The translations under genes and the position numbers were made by a program. Source: Clostridiales bacterium (GTDB lineage Bacteria > Bacillota > Clostridia > Tissierellales > Sedimentibacteraceae). From it: a DNA stretch of 7,718 nucleotides. How positions within the stretch are numbered: position 1 is the first letter of the stretch; every line of letters begins with the position of its first letter. The notes below the pieces were generated by a model, which saw only the letters and a list, made by a program, of their open reading frames with translations, was not told where the DNA came from and did not search any database. This document shows, in pieces, positions 7,250-7,718 of this stretch. Where the stretch lies: NCBI GenBank assembly GCA_003497505.1, contig DNNV01000372.1, positions 1 to 7,718 on the forward strand, in the 5' to 3' direction.

Positions 7250-7636
7250 ATGGTTTATAAATTTGAAGTTAAAGTCCGCAGTGATATAAATGACGTTAAA
7301 AATGTTGTTGAGGAAATACTTCTCGATATCAAGGGCAGAATAGACGAAAATATTTTTTTTAACTCGAAATTAATTTTATATGAGCTGATGATCAATGGTG
7401 TGCTGCATGGCAATAAACAGGATGCCAGCAAGCAGATAAACGTTGTTTTAATTATAAATAAATCATGCATCGTTATTGAAATAACTGATGAAGGTTCAGG
7501 AATAGTTTATAAGCACAAGTCCTTCGGCGAATATGACTGCTGTGAATCAGGAAGAGGTCTTATGCTCGTGGAGTGCTTATCCGATAAGTTCACAATTGAA
7601 GGAAACAGGGTTACCTGCATTCAATATTTAAAATAA
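7250..7636 (+). CDS. RsbW/SpoIIAB-like GHKL ATPase, probable anti-sigma factor or serine kinase
   Basis: Small cytosolic protein of 128 aa formed almost wholly by one histidine-kinase-like ATPase domain (HATPase_c_2). The N-box is at 45-55 (ELMINGVLHGN), with the expected Glu45 and Asn49. The G1 box is DEGSGI (80-85) and the G2 region SGRGLMLVECL (100-110). These are the ATP-binding elements of RsbW and SpoIIAB, which hold a sigma factor inactive and phosphorylate an anti-anti-sigma partner. It is shorter than RsbW or SpoIIAB of B. subtilis (about 145-160 aa). There is no dimerisation/histidine domain and no membrane segment, so it is not a sensor kinase. Neither an anti-anti-sigma gene nor a sigma factor is adjacent within the window, so its partner is unknown. 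It has its own promoter candidate and a terminator follows it, suggesting a single-gene unit. Confidence 0.88.
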   Translation: MVYKFEVKVRSDINDVKNVVEEILLDIKGRIDENIFFNSKLILYELMINGVLHGNKQDASKQINVVLIINKSCIVIEITDEGSGIVYKHKSFGEYDCCESGRGLMLVECLSDKFTIEGNRVTCIQYLK

Positions 7637-7659
7637 GCTTTATATTGAATAATATTTTT
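7619..7659 (+). terminator. AT-rich stem-loop spanning the stop codon of the RsbW-like gene
   Basis: ATTCAATAT (7619-7627) and ATATTGAAT (7642-7650) are perfect 9-bp complements with a 14-base spacer holding the TAA stop. A run of five T residues follows at 7655-7659. It could be a weak AU-rich terminator in tandem with the stronger one after it, but the low GC content makes it doubtful. Confidence 0.3.
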
Positions 7660-7667
7660 GCTATAAT
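7639..7667 (+). promoter_or_regulatory. possible extended -10 promoter for a gene beyond the right edge
   Basis: TTTATA (7639-7644), 17 bases, then TATAAT (7662-7667), with a TGC extended -10 motif at 7659-7661. The predicted start, near 7674, falls within the loop of the terminator hairpin. A transcript from here would lack the left arm and escape termination. No downstream gene is visible to confirm it. Confidence 0.4.
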
Positions 7668-7689
7668 AGACACCGAAAGGTGTTTTTTT
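7668..7689 (+). terminator. intrinsic terminator after the RsbW-like gene
   Basis: ACACC (7670-7674) pairs with GGTGT (7679-7683) around a stable GAAA tetraloop. A G-T wobble and an A-T pair extend the stem to 7668. Seven T residues (7683-7689) follow directly. It ends the cluster in this window, 30 bases past the stop codon. Confidence 0.8.
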
Positions 7690-7718
7690 ATGACCTAACC
7701 CCATTTTTTCGACCGTCA

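Noticed and set aside
1..7718. CRISPR array, tRNA, rRNA, prophage or transposase genes
   Set aside because: I saw no evenly spaced direct repeats, no tRNA- or rRNA-like sequence and no recombinase or phage genes. The window is fully accounted for by housekeeping genes and short gaps.

Overview
The window suggests a low-GC Gram-positive bacterium of the Clostridia. The grounds are an AT-rich sequence with strong AGGAGG/AAGGAG ribosome binding sites, all genes on one strand, and the Firmicutes-type gene order tig-clpP-clpX-lonA-engB. Genus cannot be fixed from the sequence alone.

Layout, all on the + strand: (1) 1-123, a regulatory stretch with two inverted repeats and a sigma-A-type promoter; (2) 124-711, a RimJ/RimL-like GNAT acetyltransferase, apparently its own transcription unit; (3) 712-835, a good extended -10 promoter for the next block; (4) 836-6493, trigger factor (tig), ClpP, ClpX and LonA, with a pair of hairpins, the second a convincing intrinsic terminator, between clpX and lonA; (5) 6558-7163, the ribosome-assembly GTPase EngB/YsxC, preceded by a hairpin; (6) 7250-7636, a small RsbW/SpoIIAB-like GHKL ATPase (probable anti-sigma factor or serine kinase) with a close match to a sigma-B/sigma-F-class promoter in front; (7) 7637-7718, an intrinsic terminator overlapped by a possible outward promoter, then a short unassigned tail. 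No gene-free stretch exceeds about 125 bases.

Functionally the core is a protein-quality-control cluster. Trigger factor meets nascent chains at the ribosome exit, ClpX unfolds substrates into the ClpP barrel, LonA degrades misfolded proteins, and EngB assists 50S subunit assembly. All catalytic and nucleotide-binding motifs I looked for are intact, so I see no pseudogene. The last gene looks like a partner-switching regulator, but neither its sigma factor nor an anti-anti-sigma partner is inside the window.

I found no wholly new system. The parts most worth a second look are regulatory: competing hairpins before lonA with no room for a promoter after the terminator, the sigma-B/F-like promoter before the RsbW-like gene, the absence of lonB and of visible CtsR/CIRCE operators, and the dyads over the acetyltransferase promoter.
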